Source of the DNA: Pseudomonadota bacterium
GTDB lineage: Bacteria; Pseudomonadota; Gammaproteobacteria; Steroidobacterales; Steroidobacteraceae
NCBI GenBank assembly: GCA_016713725.1
Contig: JADJOO010000014.1
Coordinates: 91,262-155,261 of the forward strand
Direction of reading: 5' to 3'
Length of the DNA: 64,000 nt
Within the stretch, counting starts at the first letter, position 1, and every line of letters begins with the position of its first letter. Under the pieces are notes generated by a model. That model saw only the letters and a list, made by a program, of their open reading frames with translations. It searched no databases and was not told where the DNA came from. The translations under genes and the position numbers were made by a program. Below are positions 38,386 to 48,431 of this stretch, piece after piece.

Positions 38386-39260
38386 GCACCGAATCGCGCG
38401 ATCATCTGGCCGAGCCGGACCGGTTCGCCGGGCTCGACTCGCGGCGCAAACGCGACGGCTTCGCCGGTCAGCACGATCACGGTCGATCCCATGTTGAAGC
38501 GTGCGAGCTCCTCGCCGCGCCTGAACGTGCGTCCGACACCCGATTCGATCATGCGAACCCTGCCGCCGCGAGCGGGCGGCGGGTTGATCTCACCAGCGAA
38601 AACGGTCTCGATGCTGCCGACGAAGAGCGCGCCCACCAGCACCAGGCAGAGCGGGCCGTCAGCGGTGTCGAAATCGCAGATGACGCGTTCGTTGCGGGCG
38701 AACAGATCGGGGATCGTGCGGGCTGTCGCGGCATTCACGCTGAACAGGTGTCCCGGCACATAGCGCGTGACGCGCAGGACCGCGTCACACGGCATGTGTA
38801 TGCGGTGATAGTTGTAGGGCGCGAGGTAGAGGCAGGCGAAACTGCCGCCGTGATAGCGAGTCGCAGCGGGCGCATCCGCCAGCAGGGCTGCGCACGTGTA
38901 CTGCATCCCCTTGGCCTGCAGCAGCGCGCCCGCGTTCGTGCGGCCGAGCTGGCTCACGGTGCCATCGACCGGCGACACGAGGGCACGAGCGTCAGTGGCG
39001 ATCGGACGGGCCCCTGGTCGCAACTCGCGCGTAAAAAAAGCATTGAACGATTCGTAGGTGAACGGGTCAGGCTGCAATGCCTCGTGCATATCGATCTGCG
39101 GGTACGACCGCAGCACCGTGCGCAGGATGAGGTTGCGCACGGCAGGTCGGCGGCTGCGCGCCAGCGCATGCATGCCGCGCGAGAGCAGGTGCTGCGGGAG
39201 AACCTTCTGCAGCAGGGCGAACAGCTCGTCGCCGCCAGAGCGTTCGAACTCGACGGTCAT
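38382..39260 (-). CDS. psd: Phosphatidylserine decarboxylase proenzyme
   Basis: A membrane-associated pyruvoyl enzyme that makes phosphatidylethanolamine. The self-cleavage site GST is in FNMGSTVIVLTG near the C-terminus, where the serine becomes the pyruvoyl group. Other family sequence: FTYESFNAFFTRELRPGARP, SPVDGTVSQLG and YLAPYNYHRIHMP. 292 residues; start ATG at 39258-39260 overlaps the SCO stop (ATGA), and its own stop overlaps epmA. Tight co-translation of SCO-psd-epmA. Confidence 0.96.
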   Translation of the reverse strand: MTVEFERSGGDELFALLQKVLPQHLLSRGMHALARSRRPAVRNLILRTVLRSYPQIDMHEALQPDPFTYESFNAFFTRELRPGARPIATDARALVSPVDGTVSQLGRTNAGALLQAKGMQYTCAALLADAPAATRYHGGSFACLYLAPYNYHRIHMPCDAVLRVTRYVPGHLFSVNAATARTIPDLFARNERVICDFDTADGPLCLVLVGALFVGSIETVFAGEINPPPARGGRVRMIESGVGRTFRRGEELARFNMGSTVIVLTGEAVAFAPRVEPGEPVRLGQMIARFGA

Positions 39261-39934
39261 CGGCGCGAATCCTCGAAATACTGCACGACCGTGCGGAAAT
39301 CGCGAGCCAGGACAGTGGCATCGAGCGGCGGCGACAAATAGGCAGCGAGCGCGCCCTCGGGCGAGACCACGAAGAGTCCGGCGCCGTGGTCCATCGTGTA
39401 ACCGCCGCCGGGCAGCGGTACCTTGGCGAACGGAACCGAGAATGCCCTGGCTGCCTGACCGGTCGCCGCGAGTGTCCCGGTCGCACCCATGAACGAAGGA
39501 TCGAAGAACGACACGTACGGTTTGAGAACGGCGGCCGTGTCCCGTTCGGGATCCACGCTCACCAGCAGCACTCGCGGCTGCTGTTCGGCTGGCAGGTCGG
39601 CGAGCTTCTTCTTCATCCGCGCGAGGGTCGCGAGCGTAGTGGGGCAAACGTCCGGACACTGCGTGAAACCGAAGAACACGACCGTCCAGCGGTTGCGCAG
39701 AAAGTCGCGCGGTAGCGGGCGATTGTCCTGGTCGACGAGATCGAGCGGGGGCAGCTCACGCGGTTGCGGCAGGATCGTCGCGCTTTCGGTCGCCGGCACC
39801 GGCACCTCTCGCAGCTTGACGAACACGCGAGCGAGTATCAGCCCGAGCGCAAACGCTACAATGGCGGCCAGTGCGATTCGAACAGGGGGCGGGTGGTCAT
39901 CGCGCCGATTATCCCACAGGACCGCAGCAACCAT
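39257..39934 (-). CDS. SCO1/SenC family copper chaperone, membrane anchored
   Basis: An N-terminal signal anchor (IALAAIVAFALGLILARVFV), then a thioredoxin-like domain with the copper-binding pair in FGFTQCPDVCPTTLA and the distal histidine in GGGYTMDHGAGLFVVSPEG. Such proteins deliver copper to the CuA site of cytochrome c oxidase or act as thiol-disulfide enzymes. The start is unclear: ATG 39932-39934 would overlap the prmB ATG on the other strand, whereas an ATG at 39896-39898 is out of frame, hinting at another small sequence error. First gene of SCO-psd-epmA-msrC. Confidence 0.88.
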   Translation of the reverse strand: MVAAVLWDNRRDDHPPPVRIALAAIVAFALGLILARVFVKLREVPVPATESATILPQPRELPPLDLVDQDNRPLPRDFLRNRWTVVFFGFTQCPDVCPTTLATLARMKKKLADLPAEQQPRVLLVSVDPERDTAAVLKPYVSFFDPSFMGATGTLAATGQAARAFSVPFAKVPLPGGGYTMDHGAGLFVVSPEGALAAYLSPPLDATVLARDFRTVVQYFEDSRR

Positions 39935-40871
39935 GCCGACGCCCCCGAGCCCGTTCACCCGCAAGCCGCCAGCCGCGCCCACCGTCGCGCAGCTGATCCG
40001 TTTTGGCGCGCGGGAGTTCGACGCCGCCGGGCTCGCCTACGGCCACGGCACCGCCGATGCGCGGGATGATGCTGCGGCGCTCGTCTTCCACGCGCTCGGT
40101 CTCGACCATGCCGATGCCGGGATAGCGTACACGGTCAAGCCAGGCAGGCCGCAGATCGAACAGGTACTCAGCCTGTTCGCCGAGCGGCTCCGCCGCCGTG
40201 TACCCGTCGCCTACCTGATGGGCCGGATGTGGTTCGCCGGACTCGAATTCGAGGTCGACCAGCGAGTGATCGTGCCGCGCTCGCCTTTCGCCGAGCTGAT
40301 CGCCAGGGGTTTTGCTCCGTGGATCGATCCAGCGCGCGTGCTGCGGGTCGTCGATCTCGGCACTGGCTCGGGTTGCATTGCCATAGCGTGCGCGCTGCGA
40401 TTTCAGCAGGCTCGGGTCGATGCCGTGGATCTCTCTCCCGATGCCATCGAAGTGGCGGCCCGCAACGTGCAACGTCATGGCGTCGGTGCGCGCCTGCGGC
40501 TGCACCTGGGCGACACGTTCGAACCGCTGGGCGACGCCGTCTACGACCTGATCGTGTCGAATCCGCCCTATGTCAGCGATGCGGAAATGGACGCGCTCCC
40601 GCGCGAGTACCTGCACGAGCCGGACATGGCTTTGCGTGCCGGCAGCGATGGGCTCGACGTGGTGCGTCGAATCCTCCGCGACGCCGAGGCGCACCTCGCG
40701 CCGGGCGGTGTCCTGGTGGTCGAAGTGGGCGACAGTGAAGGACGGTTGCAGCATGCCTATCCGGGCGTGCCTTTCGTGTGGCTCGAGTTCGAGCACGGCG
40801 GCGGCGGAGTCTTCCTGTTGACGAAAGACGATCTCCACAGGCACCGTCATGAGCTTTCCGGGGCGAGCTAG
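39933..40871 (+). CDS. prmB: Ribosomal protein L3 N5-glutamine methyltransferase
   Basis: A SAM-dependent methyltransferase of the HemK/PrmC superfamily. N-terminal helical domain, then FEVDQRVIVPRSPFAELIAR, the SAM loop VVDLGTGSGCIAIACA, and the glutamine-binding NPPY in LIVSNPPYVSDAEMDALP. VPRSPFAEL and adjacency to aroC favour PrmB over PrmC. 312 residues. The stop is 2 bp before the aroC start, the usual prmB-aroC pairing. Confidence 0.93.
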   Translation: MPTPPSPFTRKPPAAPTVAQLIRFGAREFDAAGLAYGHGTADARDDAAALVFHALGLDHADAGIAYTVKPGRPQIEQVLSLFAERLRRRVPVAYLMGRMWFAGLEFEVDQRVIVPRSPFAELIARGFAPWIDPARVLRVVDLGTGSGCIAIACALRFQQARVDAVDLSPDAIEVAARNVQRHGVGARLRLHLGDTFEPLGDAVYDLIVSNPPYVSDAEMDALPREYLHEPDMALRAGSDGLDVVRRILRDAEAHLAPGGVLVVEVGDSEGRLQHAYPGVPFVWLEFEHGGGGVFLLTKDDLHRHRHELSGAS

Positions 40872-40873
40872 GC

Positions 40874-41959
40874 ATGTCGGGCAACACATTCGGAACGCTG
40901 TTCACCGTGACGACCTTCGGCGAGAGCCACGGTCCGGCGCTCGGCTGCATCGTCGATGGCTGTCCGCCCGGACTGCTACTCACGGAGGAGGACATCCAGC
41001 GTGATGTCGAACGTCGCCGCTCGGGCACCTCCAGGTACACCAGCCAGCGTCACGAACCGGACCGCGTGCGCATCCTCTCGGGTGTCTTCGCAGGGGTGAC
41101 CACCGGGACGCCGATCGGCCTGCTGGTCGAGAATACCGACCAGCGTTCGTACGACTACGAGAAAATCAAGGATCGGTTCCGGCCGGGCCACGCCGACTAC
41201 ACCTACCAGCAGAAGTACGGCCTGCGCGACTACCGCGGCGGCGGCCGTTCGTCGGCGCGCGAAACGGTGATGCGCGTGGCCGCCGGCGCAGTCGCGCGCA
41301 GGTTCCTTGCCGCGAAGGGCATCGACATCTTCGGCTACCTGGCGCAGATGGGCTCGATAAGGCTCGCCATGCTCGATCGCGGCACCATCGACGCCAACCC
41401 GTTTTTCTGTGCAGAGCCCGCGCGCGTGCCTGACCTCGAAGCCATGATCGACGCGCTGCGTCGCGACGGCGATTCGATCGGGGCCCGCGTCAATGTCGTG
41501 GCCACCGGAGTTCCGCCCGGCCTCGGCGAACCTGTGTTCGACCGGCTCGATGCCGACCTCGCGCACGCGATGATGAGCATCAATGCCGTCAAGGGAGTGG
41601 AGATCGGCGCAGGCTTCGCCAGCATCGAGCAGCGTGGTTCGCAGCACCGCGACGAGATGACGCCGCAGGGTTTCCTGTCGAACGAGGCCGGCGGCACGCT
41701 GGGTGGCATCTCGTCGGGTCAGGACGTGTTCGTCAGCATGGCGATCAAGCCGACCTCGAGCATCGTCAAGCCGGGCCGCTCGATCGACGTGGCGGGGCAA
41801 CCGGTCGAGGTCGTCACCACGGGCCGTCACGACCCCTGCGTCGGCATCCGGGCCGTGCCCATCGCCGAGGCGATGCTCGCGCTCGTGCTGGCCGACCATT
41901 ACCTGCGGCACCGGGCCCAGAATGCCGAGGTCCGGTCCAGCACCCCGGTGATAACCTGA
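40874..41959 (+). CDS. aroC: Chorismate synthase
   Basis: An FMN-dependent lyase that converts EPSP to chorismate, the branch point for aromatic amino acids, folate and quinones. Signatures: TFGESHGPALGCIVDGCPPG, RRRSGTSRYTSQR, GLRDYRGGGRSSARETVMRV and GSQHRDEM. 361 residues, intact. The 218-bp gap to fimV contains a small GC hairpin (GCCTGC/GCAGGC near 42039-42054) and an AT-rich patch (GGATATAGTTATGTTTAATT) that may carry a promoter for fimV. Confidence 0.98.
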   Translation: MSGNTFGTLFTVTTFGESHGPALGCIVDGCPPGLLLTEEDIQRDVERRRSGTSRYTSQRHEPDRVRILSGVFAGVTTGTPIGLLVENTDQRSYDYEKIKDRFRPGHADYTYQQKYGLRDYRGGGRSSARETVMRVAAGAVARRFLAAKGIDIFGYLAQMGSIRLAMLDRGTIDANPFFCAEPARVPDLEAMIDALRRDGDSIGARVNVVATGVPPGLGEPVFDRLDADLAHAMMSINAVKGVEIGAGFASIEQRGSQHRDEMTPQGFLSNEAGGTLGGISSGQDVFVSMAIKPTSSIVKPGRSIDVAGQPVEVVTTGRHDPCVGIRAVPIAEAMLALVLADHYLRHRAQNAEVRSSTPVIT

Positions 41960-42177
41960 CTTCACGGCGCCCCGGTCGGGTACCCGACGGAAATGTGCAG
42001 CATGTCCGGCAATTGCCGGTCCAAAGGGCTACAAAGGCGCCTGCAGCCGCAGGCTTGTTGGGTGCGGACGTGCCCGTGGGATATAGTTATGTTTAATTGG
42101 TTGTCGATCCGCGAACCCAACGGACCCGTTGCGTACCGCTGCGGCCGAGCCACGATTCGCGATTGGTGGGAGACTCG

Positions 42178-44742
42178 ATGAAGACTGCTGTACGCCGCGT
42201 CCTGCTTATGAGCGCGTTGCTGGCCCCGGGCGCCCTCTACGCGCTCGGCCTGGGCGAAATCAAGCTGAATTCAGCATTGAATCAGCCCTTTGACGCCGAA
42301 ATCGAACTGGTCTCGGCGAACCAGGAGGACCTCGGGGCACTGCGTGCCGCGCTCGCCTCCAGCGACACCTTCATCCGCTACGGCCTCGACCGCCCGGCGT
42401 TCCTGGTCGATTTCAACTTCCGGGTTGCCAGGGGCGCAGACGGCAGGGATGTCCTGCGCGTCACCTCGCCCCGGCCGGTCACCGAACCCTTCGTGACGCT
42501 CCTGGTGGAGGCCAACTGGCCGCGCGGCCGGTTGCTCCGTGAATACACAGTGCTGCTCGACCCACCGGTCTACGCGCCGGGTCCGGCGGCCAGCGAGCCT
42601 GTGGCTGCGGCTCCCAGGGTCAGTTCGGGGGGCGCCACCAGCACGCGTTCCGCGGCTCCGGTCGCCGACACGACGACCGAATCCGTTCGCTCCTCGAGCC
42701 CCACCAGTTCGGCCGCGCCCGCGGCGGCCCCGGGTATCGAGCCGGGCAGCACCTACCGGGTGCGCAACAACGACACGCTGTGGGAAATCGCCAGTGCCGC
42801 GAACCCGGGCCCGCGCTCGAACATCAATCGGGCGATGGTTGCAATCTTCCAGAACAATCCGCAGGCGTTTGACGGCAACATCAACGTCCTGCGCTCCGGC
42901 AGCCTGCTGCGCATTCCCGACGCGAGCCAGATCAGCTCCGTGTCAGCGAGCGACGCGTCGGCCGAAGTGGCACGACAGTACGAAGCATGGCGAAACGGTA
43001 CAGCCACCGCCGCTGCGAGCGAAGCGGGCACGCTCCGTCTCGTCACGCCGGAGCAGGGCACTGCAGCGCCGTCCACTTCCACTTCCACGTCCACCAGACC
43101 CGCGACTGCGGCACCCGCTGCGACCACCGGAGCGCCGGCAGCCGCGGCATCAGGCGATCTCGAGACGCGCGTCAAGCAGCTCGAGAGCGAACTCGCTGAG
43201 GCCAAGCGCCTGCTCGAAGTGCGCAACGCCGAACTCGCGACATTGCAGGGCGGTGCGCCCGAGGCCGCTGCAACCACAGAGCCGGCGCAACCTGACAAGC
43301 CGAAGAAGCCGAAGAAGACAGTCGTCGAGCCGCCGCAGCCGAGCCTGCTCGAGCGCATCACCGACTACTGGTGGGTGCTGCTCGCCCTGCTGGCCGCGGG
43401 TCTTGGTGCCTGGTTGATCCAGCGCCTGCGCCGCGAACGTGGCAGCGCCGAGGAATCGCTCGAAGAGGCGCTCGGTTCGCGCGACGGTCGCAGCTCTGGT
43501 CCGAGGTACACGCCGCGTTCACGCGACACCGACATCCTCGTCGAGTAACGGGGTGGCGGCGAAAGCACCGGACGTGGCGCGACCATCGCAGCGGCTGCTG
43601 CAGCTGCCTCTGCCGCACGCTCACCAGAACCGACACGCAAGGTCGTCACGGTCGAGGACACGTTGTCGGGTGACGGCCCGGCGAGCATGGAATCGGGCGA
43701 TCCGCTGGCCGAGGCCGACTTCCACATGGCGTACGGCTTGTACGACCCAGGCAGCGGACCTCGTGCAGCTCGCGATGAAGCGCGAACCGCAGCGTCGCGA
43801 CCTCAAGCTGAAACTGCTCGAAATCTATTTCGTCTGGGGCAACAAGGACCGCTTCCTCGATCTGGCCCACGACCTCGACACGACACGCATGGACGCGCCG
43901 GCCGGTGAATGGGACAAGGTCCTGATCATGGGCAAGCAGATCGCGCCGGGTGATGCGCTGTTTGCAAGCCGCCCGAGTTCCGCAGCGTCCGATTCGCTTG
44001 ACATGGAGCTGCACGGCTCGACCGGCACGCTTGACCTGACGATTCCGGCCGGAGATTCGGCCGGGCCAGACATGGACCTGACGGAGTCGGATACCGAGAT
44101 TGCGCCAATCGACCGCTCGGGCATCGACTTCATCCTCGACGAGCCGGCCCGTGGCAATGACGAGTCCACGGTGCTGCCGACGATCGAAATGCCACGCATG
44201 AGCAGCGCCGGTGATACGACCGGCGATACCCAGGAGGTCACAGTCGATCGTCTCGGCCTCGATCTCGACACGCTGCGCGATCTCGAGTCGCTGGACGCCG
44301 GCGAGGCCAGTGACGCGCGCAAGCGTTCCAGCAGCGACACCGTCGAAACCACGATGATGGGCGGCGGCAACGAATTGCTCGAGGAAGACAATACCGACCT
44401 GCTCAACTCGACGGCACTGATGCGCATGGTCGACGACACGGCGATGCTGCCAAGCGACGAATCGCTCGAGGGCATCGTCGACCTGACCGGTGCAACGGGA
44501 CGGGTGAACTGCCTGCGCTCGACTCGACCGGGTTGACCGCGAACCTGCCAGGCAATGTCGATTACGACCTGGGCGGCGAGCCGGCGACGATGAGCGAAGT
44601 CGGCACCAAGCTCGACCTGGCGCGTGCGTACATGGACATGGGCGACCCGGAAGGTGCCCGCAGCATCCTTGACGAGGTGTTGCAGGAAGGCAGTTCGACC
44701 CAGCGCCAGGAAGCGGAGCGGCTGATCGCCAGCCTGCCCTGA
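42178..44742 (+). CDS. fimV: FimV-type peptidoglycan-binding/TPR protein (in-frame stop and two frameshifts)
   Basis: The pieces form one FimV of about 855 residues. Signal peptide and FimV N-terminal domain (LGLGEIKLNSALNQPFDAEI), LysM-like segment (TYRVRNNDTLWEIASAA), coiled coil (LETRVKQLESELAEAKRLLE), one membrane helix (YWWVLLALLAAGLGAWLI), acidic cytoplasmic region, TPR and the C-terminal FimV domain (TKLDLARAYMDMGDPEGARS). An in-frame TAA at 43546-43548 interrupts it, an extra C near 43749 breaks GLYD-QAADLVQLAM, and another shift occurs near 44505. FimV supports type IV pilus assembly, twitching and polar localisation. Followed by truA as in Pseudomonas. Confidence 0.88.
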
Positions 44743-44753
44743 CGGGCAGGCTC

Positions 44754-45548
44754 GTGCCGCGTCTCGCGCTCGGCATCGAGTACGACGGCTCGGCGTTCGC
44801 CGGCTGGCAATTCCAGTCGCACGCGCGCAGCGTGCAGGGTGAACTGCAGCGCGCGCTGGCGCAGGTCGCAGACCAGCCCGTCGAACTGGTCGCTGCCGGC
44901 CGCACCGACACCGGCGTGCATGCGCTCGAGATGGTGGCGCACTTCGACACGACAGCAGAGCGGCCGCTGCACGCGTGGACGCTCGGTGCGAACGCCAACG
45001 TCGCTGCGGAAATCTCCGTGCTCTGGGCCCATGCCGTACCCGACGATTTTCATGCGCGCCACCATGCAACGGCGCGGCGTTACCACTACCGCGTCCTCGA
45101 CCGGCGCATGCGCCCGGCGCTCGAGCGTCAGCGCGTCTGCTGGATCCGGCACGAACTCGATGCCGCGTGCATGCACGAAGCGGGGCAGGCGCTGGTGGGG
45201 CACCACGACTTTTCCGCCTTCCGCGCGTCTGAATGCCAGTCGCCGAGTCCGGTGCGCGAGCTCATGGAGCTGTCGGTCGACCGCGACGGTCCATACGTCG
45301 ACCTGCGGGTGCGTGCCAATGCCTTCCTGCATCACATGGTTCGCAACATCGCGGGCAGCCTGATCCTGGTCGGCCGCGGCGAGCGCACCGTGGAATGGCT
45401 GTCGGCAGTCCTGCGGGAACGCGACCGTCGCGTAGCCGGTCCCACGGCACCGCCGGATGGGCTGTATTTCGTCGGCGCCGACTACCCCGCCGGATTCGGA
45501 CTGCCTTCGGGTAAACTTCGCCGTCCGCCCACGGGAGCCGTGTCGTGA
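44754..45548 (+). CDS. truA: tRNA pseudouridine synthase A
   Basis: Modifies uridines 38-40 of tRNA anticodon arms. The catalytic aspartate is in AAGRTDTGVHALEMV; other family sequence IEYDGSAFAGWQFQSHARSV, FLHHMVRNIAGSLILVGRG. GTG start at 44754, 11 bp after fimV. Its TGA stop overlaps the GTG of accD (GTGA). 264 residues. In pseudomonads trpFBA genes separate truA from accD; here they are absent. Confidence 0.95.
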   Translation: MPRLALGIEYDGSAFAGWQFQSHARSVQGELQRALAQVADQPVELVAAGRTDTGVHALEMVAHFDTTAERPLHAWTLGANANVAAEISVLWAHAVPDDFHARHHATARRYHYRVLDRRMRPALERQRVCWIRHELDAACMHEAGQALVGHHDFSAFRASECQSPSPVRELMELSVDRDGPYVDLRVRANAFLHHMVRNIAGSLILVGRGERTVEWLSAVLRERDRRVAGPTAPPDGLYFVGADYPAGFGLPSGKLRRPPTGAVS

Positions 45549-46432
45549 CCTGGTTCGAAAAGATCATCCCCTCGCGAATCAAGACGGAACGCCGCTCGCG
45601 TTCCGTCCCCGAGGGCCTGTGGATCAAGTGCCCGGCGTGCGACGCCGTGCTCTACCGCGCCGAACTCGAGCGCAACCTGCAGGTGTGCCCGAAGTGCAGC
45701 CACCACATGCGCATCGAGGGGCGAAACCGGCTCGTGGGTTTCCTCGACGAGGGCACTGGACGCGAGCTCGCGGACGAAGTCGAACCCGAGGATCCGCTCA
45801 AGTTCCGCGACAGCAAAAAGTACCGCGACCGGCTGACCGCCGCGCAGAAGACGGTGGGCGAGAAGGACGCGATGATCGTGATGGCCGGCGCGCTGCACGG
45901 TATCGACGTCGTCGCCAGCGCGTTCGAGTTCCGCTTCCTCGGTGGTTCGATGGGTTCGGTCGTCGGCGAGCGCTTCACGCGCGGCGCCGAACACTGCCTC
46001 GCCAACGGCCTGCCGCTGATCTGCTTCTCCTCGAGTGGCGGCGCGCGCATGCAGGAAGGACTGCTGTCGCTGCTGCAGATGAGCAAGACCAGCGCGGTGC
46101 TGTCGCGCATGGCGCAGGCGAAGCTGCCGTACATTTCGGTGCTCACCGACCCGACCACGGGCGGCGTGTCGGCGAGCCTCGCGATGCTCGGGGATCTCAA
46201 CATCGCCGAACCGCGCGCGTTGATCGGGTTTGCCGGTCCTCGTGTGATCGAACAGACGGTGCGCGAGACGCTGCCGGAGGGATTCCAGCGCAGCGAGTTC
46301 CTGCTCGAGCACGGCGCGATCGACCTGATCGTCGACCGTCGCGACCTGCGGGACCGCGTGGCGACACTGCTCGCAATGATGCTCGGCCGGCCGCCGCTCG
46401 TGCGCGCAGACGAAACAAGCCCGTCGCCCTGA
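45545..46432 (+). CDS. accD: Acetyl-CoA carboxylase carboxyltransferase subunit beta
   Basis: The zinc-ribbon beta subunit that with AccA transfers carboxyl from biotin to acetyl-CoA. Zinc cysteines CPAC and CPKC lie at about residues 29-51; the crotonase-like core has GGSMGSVVGERFTRGAE, SSSGGARMQEGLLSLLQM and DPTTGGVSASLAMLGD. 295 residues. GTG start overlapping truA by 4 bp; 11 bp before folC. Confidence 0.97.
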   Translation: MTWFEKIIPSRIKTERRSRSVPEGLWIKCPACDAVLYRAELERNLQVCPKCSHHMRIEGRNRLVGFLDEGTGRELADEVEPEDPLKFRDSKKYRDRLTAAQKTVGEKDAMIVMAGALHGIDVVASAFEFRFLGGSMGSVVGERFTRGAEHCLANGLPLICFSSSGGARMQEGLLSLLQMSKTSAVLSRMAQAKLPYISVLTDPTTGGVSASLAMLGDLNIAEPRALIGFAGPRVIEQTVRETLPEGFQRSEFLLEHGAIDLIVDRRDLRDRVATLLAMMLGRPPLVRADETSPSP

Positions 46433-46443
46433 CCGGTCCCGCG

Positions 46444-47733
46444 ATGCCGACAGGACCGCGATTCGAGCGTCTCAACGACTGGCTCGACTGGCAGCAGCTA
46501 TTGCATCCGGCGACGATCGAACTCGGCCTGACGAGGATCTCAGGCGTCCTCGGGCGCACCGGTTGGATCAGGCCGCACGCGCCCGTCATCACGGTGGGCG
46601 GCACCAACGGCAAGGGTTCCTGCGTCGCGTTGCTCGAGGCGGTGCTGCGTGCGAACGGTTATCGCGTCGCGACCTTCACGTCGCCGCACCTGGCCGATTA
46701 TCGCGAGCGCATCCGTATCGACGGCGCGATGGTGTCCGAGGCTTCGATCATCGCGGCTTTCGAGCGCGCGGCCGACGCACTCGGGCCCGACTCGCTCACG
46801 TACTTCGAATTCAACACGCTCGCGGCACTGCTGATTTTCGAGACGGCGGTCCCCGACGTGATCGTGCTCGAGGTCGGCCTCGGCGGCCGGCTCGACTCCG
46901 TCAACGTCGTCGATCCTGACGTGGCGGTGGTGGTCTCGATCGGTCTCGATCACATGGATTGGCTCGGCCCCGACCTGGAATCCATCGGCCGCGAAAAGGC
47001 CGGTATTTTCCGTGCAGGGCGTCCGGCCGTGTTCGGCACGCCCGAGCCGCCGCAGTCCGTGCGTGAACGCGCGCACGAGCTCGGCGCGCGGCTGCAGGTG
47101 CGAGGCACCGATTTCGACGGTCGTGCGGTTGGCGCGGCCGGCTGGGACTTCACCATCGGCGATCGAGTCGTATTGGCCGAGCTGCCGTTGCCATCGTTGC
47201 CGGGCCCGATCCAGGTCGCGAACGCTGCGACGGTGCTGATGGCACTGCATCAGCTGCGGGACCGTTTGCCGGTGTCCCGCGAGGCAATCGTCCGCGGCCT
47301 GCGGTCCGCTCAGTTGCCCGGACGTTTCCAGCGCGTGGCGGATGCACGCGGCTTCGAGTGGGTGCTGGACGTGGCGCACAACCCGGCTGCAGCGACGACG
47401 CTGGCTGCCAACCTACGGGCGCTGCCGGTGGCGGGCCGCACGCTCGCCGTCTGCGGCATGCTCGGCGACAAGGACGTGCCCGGCGTCATCGATACCCTGC
47501 GCGAGTCCATCGACCAGTGGTTTGCGGCCACGGCGGAAGGCCCGCGGGCGATCGACGCGACGGAACTCGGGCGCAGGGCAGGCGACGCGGGCGTCCATCT
47601 GCAGCCGGCGGGCACGGTACCCGAGGCGATGCAACGCGCCGCCGAGGTTGCGCGGGCGGGTGATCGCATCGTCGTGTTCGGGTCCTTCCACGTCGTCGGT
47701 CCGGCGCTCGCGGCCTTGCGTGTTCCCCTATAA
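46444..47733 (+). CDS. folC: Dihydrofolate synthase/folylpolyglutamate synthase
   Basis: A Mur-ligase-fold enzyme that adds glutamate to dihydropteroate and folates. P-loop VGGTNGKGSCVALLE, TFTSPHLADYRERIRIDGAM, LEVGLGGRLDSVNVVDPDVA and DVAHNPAAATTLAANL. ATG 46444 gives 429 residues, the normal length; a longer in-frame extension upstream overlaps accD and is not coding. 10 bp before dedD; it ends within a TATAA string. Confidence 0.96.
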   Translation: MPTGPRFERLNDWLDWQQLLHPATIELGLTRISGVLGRTGWIRPHAPVITVGGTNGKGSCVALLEAVLRANGYRVATFTSPHLADYRERIRIDGAMVSEASIIAAFERAADALGPDSLTYFEFNTLAALLIFETAVPDVIVLEVGLGGRLDSVNVVDPDVAVVVSIGLDHMDWLGPDLESIGREKAGIFRAGRPAVFGTPEPPQSVRERAHELGARLQVRGTDFDGRAVGAAGWDFTIGDRVVLAELPLPSLPGPIQVANAATVLMALHQLRDRLPVSREAIVRGLRSAQLPGRFQRVADARGFEWVLDVAHNPAAATTLAANLRALPVAGRTLAVCGMLGDKDVPGVIDTLRESIDQWFAATAEGPRAIDATELGRRAGDAGVHLQPAGTVPEAMQRAAEVARAGDRIVVFGSFHVVGPALAALRVPL

Positions 47734-47743
47734 TCCTCGCGCG

Positions 47744-48373
47744 ATGGAAGAACCACTGAAGGCCAGGCTGATCGGCGCGAGCATCCTCGTGTTGCTGGCG
47801 GTCGCCCTGGTGCCCGAACTGCTCTCGGGCCCGAAGAATTCCGCGGCGGGCGGGACGACCGAGAGCAGCGCGAAAAAGACGCGCACCGTCACCATCGACC
47901 TTGGCGGGGCGGTGGCAGACGGCGCGAAGCTCGAGCCTCGTCCGGACGCCGCAGCGGCACCGGCCACGGCCCCATCGTTGCCGACCGTCGATTCGCCTTT
48001 GCCGGTGACAGAGGCGCAGACCGCCTCGACGCCGCGGACCCAACCTGCGGTCGTCGAGGACGCGGCGCCAACGCCCGTGAGGGCACCTGAGGCCAGCCCT
48101 GCTGCGATCGACCCAGCGGTGCAGCCGGTCGCGCCGGCCAAAGGTGCATTCTCGGTGCAGGTCGGGGCCTTCGGTTCCGAAGCAACGGCCCGCAAACTCG
48201 TCGCCGACCTCAAGTCCGATGGCATGCCGGCGTATATCGCGCCGCTGTCCAAGTCCGGCAAGACATTGCATCGAGTCCGGGCGGGACCCGTGCCCGACCG
48301 GGCGGCCGCGGACAAACTCGCTGCAAGGCTCAAGGCCCGTGGCCTGCCAGTGTCCGTCGTCTCCGGCGGCTGA
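47744..48373 (+). CDS. dedD: SPOR domain protein DedD
   Basis: A single-pass inner-membrane division protein: helix ARLIGASILVLLAVALVPEL, a long Ala/Pro/Thr-rich periplasmic linker (residues 40-130), and a C-terminal SPOR domain (FSVQVGAFGSEATARKLVAD, HRVRAGPVPDRAAADKLAAR) that binds denuded septal peptidoglycan. 209 residues. Position between folC and cvpA is standard. Confidence 0.92.
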   Translation: MEEPLKARLIGASILVLLAVALVPELLSGPKNSAAGGTTESSAKKTRTVTIDLGGAVADGAKLEPRPDAAAAPATAPSLPTVDSPLPVTEAQTASTPRTQPAVVEDAAPTPVRAPEASPAAIDPAVQPVAPAKGAFSVQVGAFGSEATARKLVADLKSDGMPAYIAPLSKSGKTLHRVRAGPVPDRAAADKLAARLKARGLPVSVVSGG

Positions 48374-48431
48374 TGGCCCCCTCTGCTAGAATTCCCCCCT
48401 TCAAATTTGTTGCCAGGACCTGCCCGGCCGC

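Noticed and set aside
42753..43361. A 202-codon minus-strand frame opposite fimV
   Set aside because: Shadow of the low-complexity Ala/Thr/Ser linker of FimV; no independent support.
45457..46443. N-terminal extension of folC through accD
   Set aside because: Overlaps an entire essential gene in another frame, and FolC of normal length begins at 46444.
47729..47734. TATAAT in front of dedD as a promoter
   Set aside because: It overlaps the folC stop codon and no -35 lies at suitable spacing; dedD is in a tight operon.
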